Assembly (NCBI GenBank): GCA_043777795.1
Contig: JAYWHJ010000017.1
Location: forward strand, 1 to 35,903
DNA: 35,903 bases
Direction: 5' to 3'
From: JAAFIP01 sp043777795
GTDB lineage: Bacteria; Pseudomonadota; Gammaproteobacteria; Burkholderiales; Burkholderiaceae_C
Positions 8,614-16,583 of the stretch are shown here, piece after piece. How positions within the stretch are numbered: position 1 is the first letter of the stretch; every line of letters begins with the position of its first letter. The notes under the pieces are model-generated. The model did no database searches. It was given only the letters and a program-made list of their open reading frames with translations, and was not told the DNA's origin. Position numbers and translations under genes: made by a program.

Positions 8614-9256
8614 CAAAATTCATCTTTTACTGGGAGATGATCACCGCATCGTACGCGAGGGCATCAAGCAGGTGTTGGCCGATGCGCCTGAAGTGGAAGT
8701 CATGGCCGAGGCTACCACTGGGCCGCAGGTGCTGGAGAAGGTGGAAGCCATTTTGTCTGCACCGGGCGGCATGCTCGATTTGGTGCTCCTGGACATTGCC
8801 ATGCCCGGGCGCGATGGCCTGGATGTGCTGCAAGTCTTGCGCAAATCATGGCCCGGTCTGCCTGTGCTCATGCTCAGCACCTATCCAGAAAACCAATATG
8901 CGGTTCGCTGCATCAAACTTGGGGCGGCGGGTTACCTGAACAAAAGTGCTGACCCAGATGACATGATTGCTGCCGTGCGCAAGGCGGCGGCAGGCGGCAT
9001 GGTCGTGACCAAGGCCACGGCAGAGGCACTAGCGCATGCGGCGGCAGGCAAGCCCGGGCCGGAGGCGCTCTCTCATCGTGAGCATCAGGTGTACCGACTG
9101 CTCATTTTGGGGCGTACCGTGAGCGAAATTGGTGCGCAATTGCAGCTCGCACCCAACACGGTGAGCACCTACCGCGCTCGCATTCTTGAAAAAACCGTCA
9201 CCAAAAACGATGTGGAGCTGGCTCTGTATGCACAAAGGCATGGGGCAAACCCTTGA
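8606..9256 (+). CDS. NarL/FixJ-family response regulator
   Basis: The protein has 216 residues. The receiver domain has acidic residues Asp11-Asp12, phospho-acceptor Asp63 in LLDIAMPGRDG, Ser/Thr in LMLSTYP and Lys in GYLNKSA. The C-terminal LuxR-type helix-turn-helix is in LSHREHQVYRLL through EIGAQLQLAPNTVSTYRARI. It pairs with the kinase encoded upstream (ATG at 8606 inside the kinase's end). The cyanate operon begins 124 bp after its stop, and a short inverted repeat at 9260-9275 in that gap is a candidate binding site. NarL-type regulators lack the AAA+ domain needed to drive sigma-54, so it could not activate a sigma-54 promoter there by itself. Confidence 0.9.
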   Translation: MNSKIHLLLGDDHRIVREGIKQVLADAPEVEVMAEATTGPQVLEKVEAILSAPGGMLDLVLLDIAMPGRDGLDVLQVLRKSWPGLPVLMLSTYPENQYAVRCIKLGAAGYLNKSADPDDMIAAVRKAAAGGMVVTKATAEALAHAAAGKPGPEALSHREHQVYRLLILGRTVSEIGAQLQLAPNTVSTYRARILEKTVTKNDVELALYAQRHGANP

Positions 9257-9259
9257 TTT

Positions 9260-9275
9260 GTAGGGCTACCCCTAC
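9260..9275. promoter_or_regulatory. Candidate operator: GTAGGG-CTAC-CCCTAC inverted repeat
   Basis: This is a 6-bp perfect inverted repeat with a 4-base spacer, four bases after the response-regulator stop and upstream of the cyanate operon. TACCCCT inside it fits the NarL heptamer pattern TACYYMT. No T-run follows, so a terminator is less likely. The binding role is inferred. Confidence 0.35.
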
Positions 9276-9330
9276 ACGAAGTCATCGCCGTATGGGCGAA
9301 GTTTGCGTGTACCAGGAAAAACAAAGAAAG

Positions 9331-9346
9331 TGGCCTGAGGCTTGCA
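9331..9346 (+). promoter_or_regulatory. Candidate sigma-54 promoter of the cyanate operon
   Basis: TGGCCTGAGGCTTGCA has GG and GC exactly ten bases apart, and TGGC-N7-TTGCA matches the core of the -24/-12 sigma-54 consensus apart from the AC at the centre. It lies 35 bp before the ATG at 9381. A sigma-54 promoter would fit nitrogen control of cyanate use. No clear enhancer site for NtrC was found. Confidence 0.5.
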
Positions 9347-9380
9347 CGTGGCTAAGCATCCATTCCTTGAGAGGTGCACC

Positions 9381-10784
9381 ATGTCCGAGTTCTTTTCTCC
9401 TTACGATGCTGACCGCCCGCTGATGCTCAAATGCAGCTGCGGGCGCGATCACACGGTGGCCGATCACGAGGCTGAAATATCTGCTGAATCCGCCGTTACC
9501 AAGCTGCGCGAACGCAGCATGGAAAGCGAATTCATCGCCTATAGCAATGAGTTCATCGAAGCCACATTGGTGAAAGCACTGTTCCCGCAAGACGACGTGC
9601 GCCGCAAATTCCTGCGCGCTGTGGGTAAGAGTACCGCCATGGCAGCCATTGCCAGCCTGCTGCCCATTGGCACCATGCAGGCTATGGCACAAGACAAGAC
9701 TGCGCTGGAAAAGAAAGACCTCAAGATCGGTTTTATCCCCATCACCTGTGCCACACCGCTCATCATGGCGCACCCGCTGGGTTTTTACAGCAAGCAAGGC
9801 TTGAATGTGGAAGTGACGAAAACCGCAGGCTGGGCGCTGATCCGCGACAAGATGATCAACAAGGAATACGATGCCACGCATTTCCTGAGCCCGATGCCCT
9901 TGGCCATCAGCATGGGCATTGGCTCCACGCAAACGCCCATGAATGTGGCCACCATTCAAAACACCAACGGCCAGGCCATCACTCTGGCCAACAAGCACAA
10001 AGACAAACGCGATCCGAAGATGTGGAAGGGCTTCAAGTTTGCCGTGCCCTTTGAATTTAGCATGCACAACTTCCTGTTGCGTTACTACGTGGCTGAAGCT
10101 GGCCTCAACCCTGACACCGATATCCAAATACGCGTCGTGCCACCGCCTGAGATGGTGGCCAACCTGAGGGCTGGCAATATTGACGGCTATCTTGGCCCCG
10201 ATCCGTTCAACCAGCGTGCTGTGTTTGAAGAAATTGGTTTCTTGCATCTGCTGACGAAAGACCTGTGGGATGGCCACCCTTGCTGCGCCTTTGGCACCAG
10301 CACAGAGTTCATCCAGAAAAATCCCAACACCTTTGCAGCGCTGTACCGCGCAGTGCTCACCGCTGCGGCCATGGCACGCAAGCCAGAAAACCGCGAACTG
10401 ATCGCCAAAGTGATAGCGCCTGCGCAATACCTCAACCAGCCCGAAATCGTGTTGCAGCAGGTGCTGACAGGGCGCTTTGCAGATGGCTTGGGTGGTGTCA
10501 AGTCCGTGCCAGACCGCGCTGATTTTGATCCGATGCCTTGGCAGTCGATGGCGGTGTGGATGCTCACGCAAATGCAGCGTTGGGGTTACATCAAAGGCGA
10601 CGTGAACTACAAGCAGATTGCAGAAAAGGTCTTCCTGATTACCGAGGCCAAAAAACACATGAAAGCACTGGACCAAAAAGTGCCTGATGGTGCCTACCCC
10701 AAATTCAAGATCATGGGCCGGGAGTTCGATGCCGCCAAGGCGGCCGAATACGCCAAGAGCTTTCCCATCAACAAGATGGGCTGA
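9381..10784 (+). CDS. cynA: Cyanate/nitrate-type ABC transporter substrate-binding protein, Tat signal
   Basis: This 467-residue periplasmic solute-binding protein is of the NrtA/CmpA/CynA family. The exported part starts after a twin-arginine signal, VRRKFLRAVGKST followed by a hydrophobic run and TMQAMAQ, at about residues 73-107. Unusually, about 72 residues precede the Tat motif, including KCSCGRDHTVADHEAE near residues 17-32. The mature domain has GFIPITCATPLIMAHPLGFY and GPDPFNQRAVFEE typical of the family. The ATG at 9381 follows GAGAGG with good spacing. The permease starts two bases after its stop. The cyanate assignment comes from cyanase in the same operon; nitrate or bicarbonate binding cannot be excluded from sequence. 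Confidence 0.82.
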   Translation: MSEFFSPYDADRPLMLKCSCGRDHTVADHEAEISAESAVTKLRERSMESEFIAYSNEFIEATLVKALFPQDDVRRKFLRAVGKSTAMAAIASLLPIGTMQAMAQDKTALEKKDLKIGFIPITCATPLIMAHPLGFYSKQGLNVEVTKTAGWALIRDKMINKEYDATHFLSPMPLAISMGIGSTQTPMNVATIQNTNGQAITLANKHKDKRDPKMWKGFKFAVPFEFSMHNFLLRYYVAEAGLNPDTDIQIRVVPPPEMVANLRAGNIDGYLGPDPFNQRAVFEEIGFLHLLTKDLWDGHPCCAFGTSTEFIQKNPNTFAALYRAVLTAAAMARKPENRELIAKVIAPAQYLNQPEIVLQQVLTGRFADGLGGVKSVPDRADFDPMPWQSMAVWMLTQMQRWGYIKGDVNYKQIAEKVFLITEAKKHMKALDQKVPDGAYPKFKIMGREFDAAKAAEYAKSFPINKMG

Positions 10785-10786
10785 GC

Positions 10787-11653
10787 ATGCCGTTTCTCAA
10801 AACCCTCCAGTTTCGGGCGGCTGTGCTGTCGGTGGTGATCTTGCTGGTGATTCTGGCAGTCTGGGCTGTGGCCACCACCGGCCCAACGATCGGCGCAGCA
10901 TCCACAGGCATGACGGCCGAGCAAATTGAATATGCCAAGATGCTGGGCAAAGACCCTGGTGCGAGCAAGTCGGGTGGCTTTCCCAGCTTAGGCCAGTTCG
11001 CCAGTACCGCCTGGGCGCATTTGTCCAACCCCTTCTATGACAACGGCCCCAACGACAAAGGCATTGCCATTCAGTTGGGCTACTCGCTGGGGCGGGTCGG
11101 CTTGGGCTTTTTCCTGGCGGCCCTGGTGGCGATTCCTATGGGTTTTGTGATTGGCATGTCACCGCTGCTGCGCCGCGCTTTTGATCCTTTCATTCAGGTG
11201 CTCAAGCCCATCTCGCCTCTGGCGTGGATGCCGCTGGCCCTCTACACCATCAAAGACTCGTCGATCAGCGGCATCTTTGTGATCTTCATCTGCTCCGTGT
11301 GGCCGATGCTGATCAACACCGCCTTTGGCGTGTCCGCCGTCAAGCGCGAATGGCTGAACGTGGCGAGCACGCTGGAGGTCAACCCTTTGCGCAAAGCCTT
11401 CTTGGTAATTTTGCCCGCGGCTGCGCCCACTATCCTCACCGGCATGCGCATCTCCATGGGCATTGCCTGGCTGGTGATCGTGGCCGCCGAGATGCTGGTG
11501 GGCGGCACAGGGATTGGCTATTTTGTGTGGAACGAGTGGAACAACCTGTCGCTGACCAATGTCATTTTTGCCATCATGATGATTGGCGTAGTGGGCATGC
11601 TGCTGGACCTCACTTTTGCCCAGTTCCAGAAATGGGTGACCTATGTGGAGTGA
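10787..11653 (+). CDS. cynB: Cyanate/nitrate-type ABC transporter permease
   Basis: The protein has 288 residues with an N-terminal anchor helix (VVILLVILAVWAV), a periplasmic stretch of about 60 residues, and then a BPD-type permease core of five to six helices. The coupling (EAA) loop is around VKREWLNVASTLEVNPLRKAF, followed by LPAAAPTILTGMRISMG. This matches NrtB/CmpB/CynB permeases. It begins two bases after the binding-protein stop and is followed by the ATPase gene, so it is the membrane part of the importer. Substrate specificity is inferred from the cyanase gene two genes downstream. Confidence 0.85.
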   Translation: MPFLKTLQFRAAVLSVVILLVILAVWAVATTGPTIGAASTGMTAEQIEYAKMLGKDPGASKSGGFPSLGQFASTAWAHLSNPFYDNGPNDKGIAIQLGYSLGRVGLGFFLAALVAIPMGFVIGMSPLLRRAFDPFIQVLKPISPLAWMPLALYTIKDSSISGIFVIFICSVWPMLINTAFGVSAVKREWLNVASTLEVNPLRKAFLVILPAAAPTILTGMRISMGIAWLVIVAAEMLVGGTGIGYFVWNEWNNLSLTNVIFAIMMIGVVGMLLDLTFAQFQKWVTYVE

Positions 11654-11720
11654 GTCAAGCCAACGCTCACCGGCATCGGCTGCACCCAGCGCCAGCAGCA
11701 TCGCACAGAAAGACCACACC

Positions 11721-12524
11721 ATGCAGGGATTCCTTAAAGTGGAAGGTCTAAGCAAGACCTTCACGCCGACCAAGCCGGTGTTCGATCAAGTTAGCTTCAG
11801 CATCGACAAAGGCGAATTTGTTTGCATCATCGGCCACTCGGGCTGCGGCAAAACCACCGTGCTTAATGTGCTAGCCGGGCTGGACACTGCTACATCCGGC
11901 CATGTGTTTATGGGCAACCGCGAAGTCTCTGGCCCCAGCCTGGAGCGCGGCGTGGTGTTTCAAAGCCATGCCTTGATGCCCTGGCTCACCGTGCGAAGCA
12001 ACATCGCTTTCGCTGTGAAATCCCGCTGGCCTGATTGGGGCACCAGGCAGGTCCAGGCCCAGGTGGAAAAATTTGTGGACATGGTGGGCCTTACCGCCGC
12101 GATCGACAAAAAACCTTCCCAACTGTCTGGCGGCATGAAGCAGCGCGTCGGCATTGCGCGGGCGTTTGCCATTCAGCCCAAGATGCTCCTGCTAGATGAA
12201 CCCTTTGGCGCGCTGGATGCGCTCACACGCGGCACGATCCAGGATGAACTGATGAGCATTGTGCGCGGGACGCAGCAAACCGTCTTTATGATCACCCACG
12301 ATGTAGACGAGGCCATTTTGCTGGCTGACCGTATCTTGCTGATGAGCAATGGCGCCGAAACCCCCTCGGGTTATGTGCCCGGATGCATAGCCGAGGTGGT
12401 GCACAACACGCTGCCACGCGAACGCAAGCGTGCGCAGCTGCACCACCTGCCCGGCTATTACGAGCTGCGCAACCATATCGTGGATTTTCTCGTCAGCCGC
12501 GCCAAAGCGGGCGCATCCCATTGA
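11721..12524 (+). CDS. cynD: Cyanate/nitrate-type ABC transporter ATPase
   Basis: This 267-residue ATPase energises uptake with the preceding permease. Walker A is GHSGCGKTT, the Q-loop is around VVFQSHALMPWL, the signature is LSGGMKQRVGIARAFA, Walker B is LLLDEPFGALDA, and the switch His is in MITHDVDEA. It is a single-domain NrtD/CynD type without a fused binding domain. The start is taken at 11721, just before the first conserved strand (FLKVEGLSKTF). An in-frame ATG at 11643 overlaps the permease stop, but the extra 26 residues are Ser/Ala-rich and look unconstrained. Cyanase follows after 45 bases. Confidence 0.85.
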   Translation: MQGFLKVEGLSKTFTPTKPVFDQVSFSIDKGEFVCIIGHSGCGKTTVLNVLAGLDTATSGHVFMGNREVSGPSLERGVVFQSHALMPWLTVRSNIAFAVKSRWPDWGTRQVQAQVEKFVDMVGLTAAIDKKPSQLSGGMKQRVGIARAFAIQPKMLLLDEPFGALDALTRGTIQDELMSIVRGTQQTVFMITHDVDEAILLADRILLMSNGAETPSGYVPGCIAEVVHNTLPRERKRAQLHHLPGYYELRNHIVDFLVSRAKAGASH

Positions 12525-12569
12525 CTTTTTTCCTCACCCCCCAACCCTTAGTTTTTATCAGGAGCCAAC

Positions 12570-13013
12570 ATGAATCGCAACGACGTCACCGAAAAAATCA
12601 TCACCGCCAAAGTCAGTAAAGGCATTACTTGGGAGTCCGTGGCCAAAAAAGTGGGCTACAGCAAAGAATGGACTACTGCGCTGTGCCTGGGCCAAATGAC
12701 GGCCACGCCCGAACAAGCCAAAACGCTGGGCAAAATTTTTGGTTTGAATGCCGAAGAGCAGAAGTGGCTGCAAGTAGTGCCCTACAAAGGCTCGCTGCCC
12801 ACGCCTGTGCCGACAGACCCGCTGATCTACCGCTGGTATGAAATCGTTAGCGTGTACGGCACCACCATCAAAGAGCTGATTCATGAAGAGTTTGGTGACG
12901 GTATCATGAGCGCGATTGACTTTTCGATGAACATCGTGCGCCAGCCTGACCCTAAAGGCGATCGTGTCAATGTGGTGCTTTCTGGCAAATTCCTGCCTTA
13001 CAAAACCTACTGA
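12570..13013 (+). CDS. cynS: Cyanate hydratase (cyanase)
   Basis: The protein has 147 residues and is full length. It decomposes cyanate with bicarbonate to carbamate, then ammonia and CO2, giving nitrogen and detoxification. The N-terminal part is the helical DNA-binding-like fold (TWESVAKKVGYSKEW); the C-terminal part forms the active site. Arg88, Glu91 (in YRWYEIV) and Ser114 (in GIMSAIDF) match the E. coli catalytic set Arg96, Glu99 and Ser122 with a constant offset of eight. CAGGAG lies just before the ATG at 12570. It sits directly after the transporter genes. No carbonic anhydrase gene (cynT) is present beside it, unlike in E. coli. Confidence 0.97.
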   Translation: MNRNDVTEKIITAKVSKGITWESVAKKVGYSKEWTTALCLGQMTATPEQAKTLGKIFGLNAEEQKWLQVVPYKGSLPTPVPTDPLIYRWYEIVSVYGTTIKELIHEEFGDGIMSAIDFSMNIVRQPDPKGDRVNVVLSGKFLPYKTY

Positions 13014-13021
13014 TCTGCGAT

Positions 13022-13489
13022 ATGGAAACCAAGCCGCCCCTGCCGCCCTTCACGCGCGAAACAGCCATCCAGAAAGTGCGCATGGCGGAAGATGCGTGGA
13101 ATACGCGCGACCCAGACCGCGTGGTGCAGGTCTATACCGAAGACACCCGCTGGCGCAACCGCGCTGAGTTCCCCGTGGGACGCGAGCAGGTGCGCGGTTT
13201 TTTGCAGCGCAAATGGGCCAAAGAGCTGGATTACCGCTTGATCAAAGAGCTCTGGGCTTTCGACACGAACCGCATTGCGGTGCGCTTTGCCTACGAATGG
13301 CACGACGACAGCGGGCACTGGTACCGAAGCTACGGCAACGAAAATTGGGAGTTCACTCCCGAGGGCTTTATGGCGTGGCGTTTTGCCAGCATCAACGACA
13401 TGCCAATGAAGGAAGCCGACCGCAAATTCTTCTGGCCGCTCGGGCTTAGACCAGATGAGCATGCGAGTTTGAGCGATCTGGGACTTTAA
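13022..13489 (+). CDS. NTF2-like (DUF1348-type) protein linked to cyanase
   Basis: The protein has 155 residues with a SnoaL/NTF2-like fold: an N-terminal helix AIQKVRMAEDAWNTRDP, then VYTEDTRWRNRAEFPVGREQVRGFL and a beta-rich half rich in Trp and Arg (FAYEWHDDSGHWYRSYG). It starts eight bases after the cyanase stop and is almost certainly cotranscribed. The family is usually called nuclear transport factor 2-like or DUF1348. Its biochemical role is unknown. Placement suggests help with cyanate metabolism, but no catalytic function can be assigned from sequence alone. Confidence 0.82.
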   Translation: METKPPLPPFTRETAIQKVRMAEDAWNTRDPDRVVQVYTEDTRWRNRAEFPVGREQVRGFLQRKWAKELDYRLIKELWAFDTNRIAVRFAYEWHDDSGHWYRSYGNENWEFTPEGFMAWRFASINDMPMKEADRKFFWPLGLRPDEHASLSDLGL

Positions 13490-13534
13490 GTCTCAGCGGG
13501 CAAACCAAATTCAACCTAGAAACCGCAGTTGAAC

Positions 13535-13911
13535 GCTCCAGCGCAATGTTTCTGGCCGCAGCGCAGCTCACCGTACCCTTCTTCGCCATTGTGCTGCGTA
13601 AAGGCTACGGCCTGGGAGCGATGGTCATGACAGCAGGTGGCTTCCACGCCCCCGTGTTCAACGTAGCTTGGCCCATTGGCGAGTTTGGCGCTATGGGCTT
13701 GGAAAGCGCGGTCAAGCTCTGCTACGCCAAAGAGCTGGCCGCGCAAACACAAGGCACAGCGCGCGATGCCCTCTATGATCAGCTGGTAGCGCAGCAATAC
13801 GTCGCAGGCCACGCCCTCAACATGGCCGCCACGCTGGAGCTTGATGCAGTGATAGAACCGGCGCTCACGCGAGATTGGTTGGGTCGGGGGCTAGCTGCCG
13901 CGAGTTGAGTC
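13535..13911 (+). pseudogene. 3' fragment of a carboxyltransferase gene (copy 2)
   Basis: This stretch closely matches 6810-7176, the last ~120 codons of the biotinyl/carboxyltransferase gene. The reading frame is intact from about 13546 to 13908 and differs from the parent at about 16 of 117 residues, with many silent changes. The biotinyl domain, N half and part of the C half of the enzyme are missing, so it cannot be active alone. The silent/replacement pattern suggests it derived from a once-functional paralogue rather than from a recent copy. Confidence 0.8.
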
Positions 13912-14181
13912 GACCGCAGCGCCCGCTTTCAAGCGCTCAGACAACCCTACGAAGGCCTTATCACGATTGACCGCAATGTCATCCACTGACACAGCATGTG
14001 CGGCGATCATCGCGTCACAATCGCTCAACTTAATACCTTGCGCCTCCAGCGGCTGCAAAACCGTGCGCAACGGCAATCCGTGCCAGTGGGCATCTCTCCA
14101 TCTACCGCTAGCGATGGAGGGGATGATCTCAGCGTTTACGAAAAACCTGTACGTTGTGATGGGCCGGTACAGCGCTTCACA
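13912..14181 (-). pseudogene. Probable PIN-domain (VapC-like) toxin remnant
   Basis: The minus strand stays open in one frame from the stop of the deacetylase-like gene to about 13912. It encodes ALYRPITTYRFFVNAE, then RDAHWHGLPLRTVLQPLEAQ and SDCDAMIAAHAVSVDDIAV-NRDKAF. The DAMIAAHA and NRDKAF stretches resemble the C-terminal half of VapC-type PIN nucleases (D-IAAHA, then a late Asp). There is no good start codon and the N-terminal Asp strand is missing, so this looks like a broken gene. An antitoxin was not found. The family call is tentative. Confidence 0.4.
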
Positions 14182-16398
14182 TTAAAGCGGCGTTGCCTCA
14201 AACGTCGCCGCCCGGCCGTTGGTCACGCGCACCAACCAATCGGCCCCTGGCCCCACTACCGTAACCGCGCCCGAGACTACCACTGGCTGTGAGTACATCG
14301 CCTTGGGATACGCCCAGGTCATGGTGCGCAAACTGCTGGGGTGGCTGGCTGTGACCCGCATCTTACCGTTGGTGCTTACCGCGCTCTGCCAGCTCACTGC
14401 CGCCCTGGTGGTCATAAAGCTAGCCAACTGCGCCATGGTGTACCAGCGAAATTGCCCTGCCTGCTGTTTTTGTCGGGCGTAGCTGAGCAAGCTGTTCATC
14501 ACGTTGGGATAGATCACCGCTCCGGGTGGGTGAGCATAAATCAGCCGATCAGTTTGATTTGCAATCGAGAAGTCTATTAACTGCGTGTACCACTGGATGA
14601 GCGGCAGGTCAGGCGTGAGCATTTCGTTAAACTCTTCAAACGTAGCAGCAACGCCAAGCGGCGTGACCGGAAACGCCCACAACGACGGGGTGATCAACTG
14701 GCCTTGCCGGTACGTTCGCGTGGCGGCCGTGCCCGTGTGGCTTAAGGCGTAATAGGAGCCAAATCCGTTTTGCGTAAGCCATGTGAGCGACCAAATCGGG
14801 TTATTGCCTTGCGGTGCCGAGTACTCCTTGAGCGGGTGGCCCACCACGGTCTGAATCGCATCGCGATTGAGGACCAGATAGTTTAGATACTGGCTGGCAT
14901 TGGTTTCATTTGCATTGAGCCCGTAGTCGTCATGAATCCAGCCCCCATGGCTTCCCACTTGATGGCCCTGCGCGTCAAAATCTTTCAAAAACTGTTGTGC
15001 AGTTGGATTGTTGGGCAAATTAAACCCCAGTCCGTCGCCGGGCAAGATCGTGTCCGGCCCAGCGGTCATATGAATCGAAAATGGCCGGTGGTTCCACACT
15101 CCCATCGTCTTCAGCCGTTGCATCGGCTGCAATGCCCCAAGCGAATCAAGATGCCAGTTAAAAACTAATCCCCCCACTCCATTGGGCACCTCCGTCAGGC
15201 GCGGCTGCTTAAGCACCGCGCGGGCAAACTGGTGCAAAAAGCCGTGCAGAGGCATTGCATCTTCCGATAGCTTGAGGTAGGTTAACGGGAGGTTGACAAA
15301 CAGCACACTCCCAGCACCCACCGAGCGAACACTGGCCACTAGGCCATGCTGCGCGGAGGATAATAGTACGGCACCCTGAGCGGCGCCCTGCGTTACGAAG
15401 CTAGGGTAGGCCAATGGGCCATAAAAGTAGCCCGAGATGTGGTGTAACGCTTCGGGCGATGCGGCCTGCACCTTGAGCATGCGTGGGGGCACATTACGCA
15501 TGCCCGGCGCAGCCATACGCAAAGCACTGGGTGCCCGACCAAACTCGCTGGGCGTGACATTGGGAACAGGCGCGCGGTCAATGGCCTTGGGGTGTTTGAT
15601 GCGCTTACCTTCCCGTGCCAAGCCTTCATTTGGTTGTCGCTCTGTATCGTGTTTGACGACGGGCGATTTGGCCGGAAACTTAAAATAAAGCGAGTGTTCA
15701 TAGCCCGTCAGCCCTCCAGGATTGGCCGGACTGGCCGGCAGAAACTCTGCTGTGCGGCCCTCACTTGTCGGCGCCGGCGCCCGGTCTGTAGTCTGTTGCA
15801 TGCGCGCCGTACCCAACGGCAAGCCCTGCGCCAGCACTGTCGCTGCTGGCGTGTACAGCATGGACTTGCCGGGCGGCACCTGCAAAGCACGCAAGGTTGA
15901 CACTGGGCCAAAGATCGGGCCCAAACCCACTGTGCGGTCCAACAACTGGTCGTAAAGCACGTAGTCCACACCCACCAAACCGCTAAACCGAGACTTGGGA
16001 ACCGCGTAAAACCCGCCGGATGTCAGCGCGCCCGCGTCAAAAACCAGCATGATGTTGCCGCCCTGTGTGACGTAATTTTCTATCGTACTGACCAATGCAT
16101 CGCTCATGGTGGTTTGCATTTGGTCGGGAATGATAATGCCGCTGTATTGGGCGCGAACCCCCACGCCCAGCAGCAAGAAGTCGGCATTGCGCAAGATACC
16201 CACTGCATAGCCACGCTCCTGGGCCGCATCAGTCCAGGCGCTCACTCGCACATCGGTCAGCGCCAAGCCATCGGGCAGCAACAACGCCATTTTGGACAAA
16301 CTCTGCGCATGCGCCAGACCCATCAGGCACAAGAGCAACAAACCGGACATTTTGGTAACGGCACGCTTGTAAACACTACGCGTAGTGGCAATCATCAT
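14182..16398 (-). CDS. Large secreted polysaccharide-deacetylase-like protein
   Basis: The protein has 738 residues with a signal peptide ending GLAHAQS near residue 32. Residues 35-190 resemble a glutamine-amidotransferase-like fold (GIIIPDQ, IENYVTQGGNIMLVFDAG). A Pro/Arg-rich, probably disordered segment spans about 230-300. Residues 400-640 resemble a NodB-type (CE4) deacetylase: Asp418 in NWHLDS, His484 and His489 in GSHGGWIHDD, YSAPQGN, and His623 in YAHPPG. The usual TFDD start of the NodB domain is altered. It may act on an extracellular polysaccharide, but the substrate is unknown. AGGGGGCC precedes the ATG at 16398 (16395 also possible). It lies between two carboxyltransferase fragments, suggesting insertion or local rearrangement. 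Confidence 0.65.
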   Translation of the reverse strand: MMIATTRSVYKRAVTKMSGLLLLCLMGLAHAQSLSKMALLLPDGLALTDVRVSAWTDAAQERGYAVGILRNADFLLLGVGVRAQYSGIIIPDQMQTTMSDALVSTIENYVTQGGNIMLVFDAGALTSGGFYAVPKSRFSGLVGVDYVLYDQLLDRTVGLGPIFGPVSTLRALQVPPGKSMLYTPAATVLAQGLPLGTARMQQTTDRAPAPTSEGRTAEFLPASPANPGGLTGYEHSLYFKFPAKSPVVKHDTERQPNEGLAREGKRIKHPKAIDRAPVPNVTPSEFGRAPSALRMAAPGMRNVPPRMLKVQAASPEALHHISGYFYGPLAYPSFVTQGAAQGAVLLSSAQHGLVASVRSVGAGSVLFVNLPLTYLKLSEDAMPLHGFLHQFARAVLKQPRLTEVPNGVGGLVFNWHLDSLGALQPMQRLKTMGVWNHRPFSIHMTAGPDTILPGDGLGFNLPNNPTAQQFLKDFDAQGHQVGSHGGWIHDDYGLNANETNASQYLNYLVLNRDAIQTVVGHPLKEYSAPQGNNPIWSLTWLTQNGFGSYYALSHTGTAATRTYRQGQLITPSLWAFPVTPLGVAATFEEFNEMLTPDLPLIQWYTQLIDFSIANQTDRLIYAHPPGAVIYPNVMNSLLSYARQKQQAGQFRWYTMAQLASFMTTRAAVSWQSAVSTNGKMRVTASHPSSLRTMTWAYPKAMYSQPVVVSGAVTVVGPGADWLVRVTNGRAATFEATPL

Positions 16399-16583
16399 GG
16401 CCCCCTGAAAATGTTAAACGAGACTTAAACGAAGTAAGCATTGCTTGTAACCAACTCAATAGCTCTTTGCAAATAGAAACGTTGCAACATTGATATTTGA
16501 CAAGGTGTGCGCGATCTACGAACCGCGCCCCTTGCGGTCCGGATCCAAATGTGATGAGTGTCTAAGACCCGCCCGCTTAACCA

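Noticed and set aside
8587..8616. CAGCTATTAAATGAATAGC at the kinase/regulator overlap as another short-repeat copy
   Set aside because: Only the outer AGCTAT end resembles the repeat; the CCCGC and GGGCTAC parts are absent.
9148..9170. GCACC-N6-GGTG inside the response-regulator gene as an NtrC site
   Set aside because: The spacing is one base off the usual NtrC site and the bases encode the conserved HTH, so coding constraint explains them.
9282..10676. 464-codon minus-strand frame antisense to cynA
   Set aside because: The cynA frame has clear family motifs, ribosome site and operon position; the antisense frame has none.
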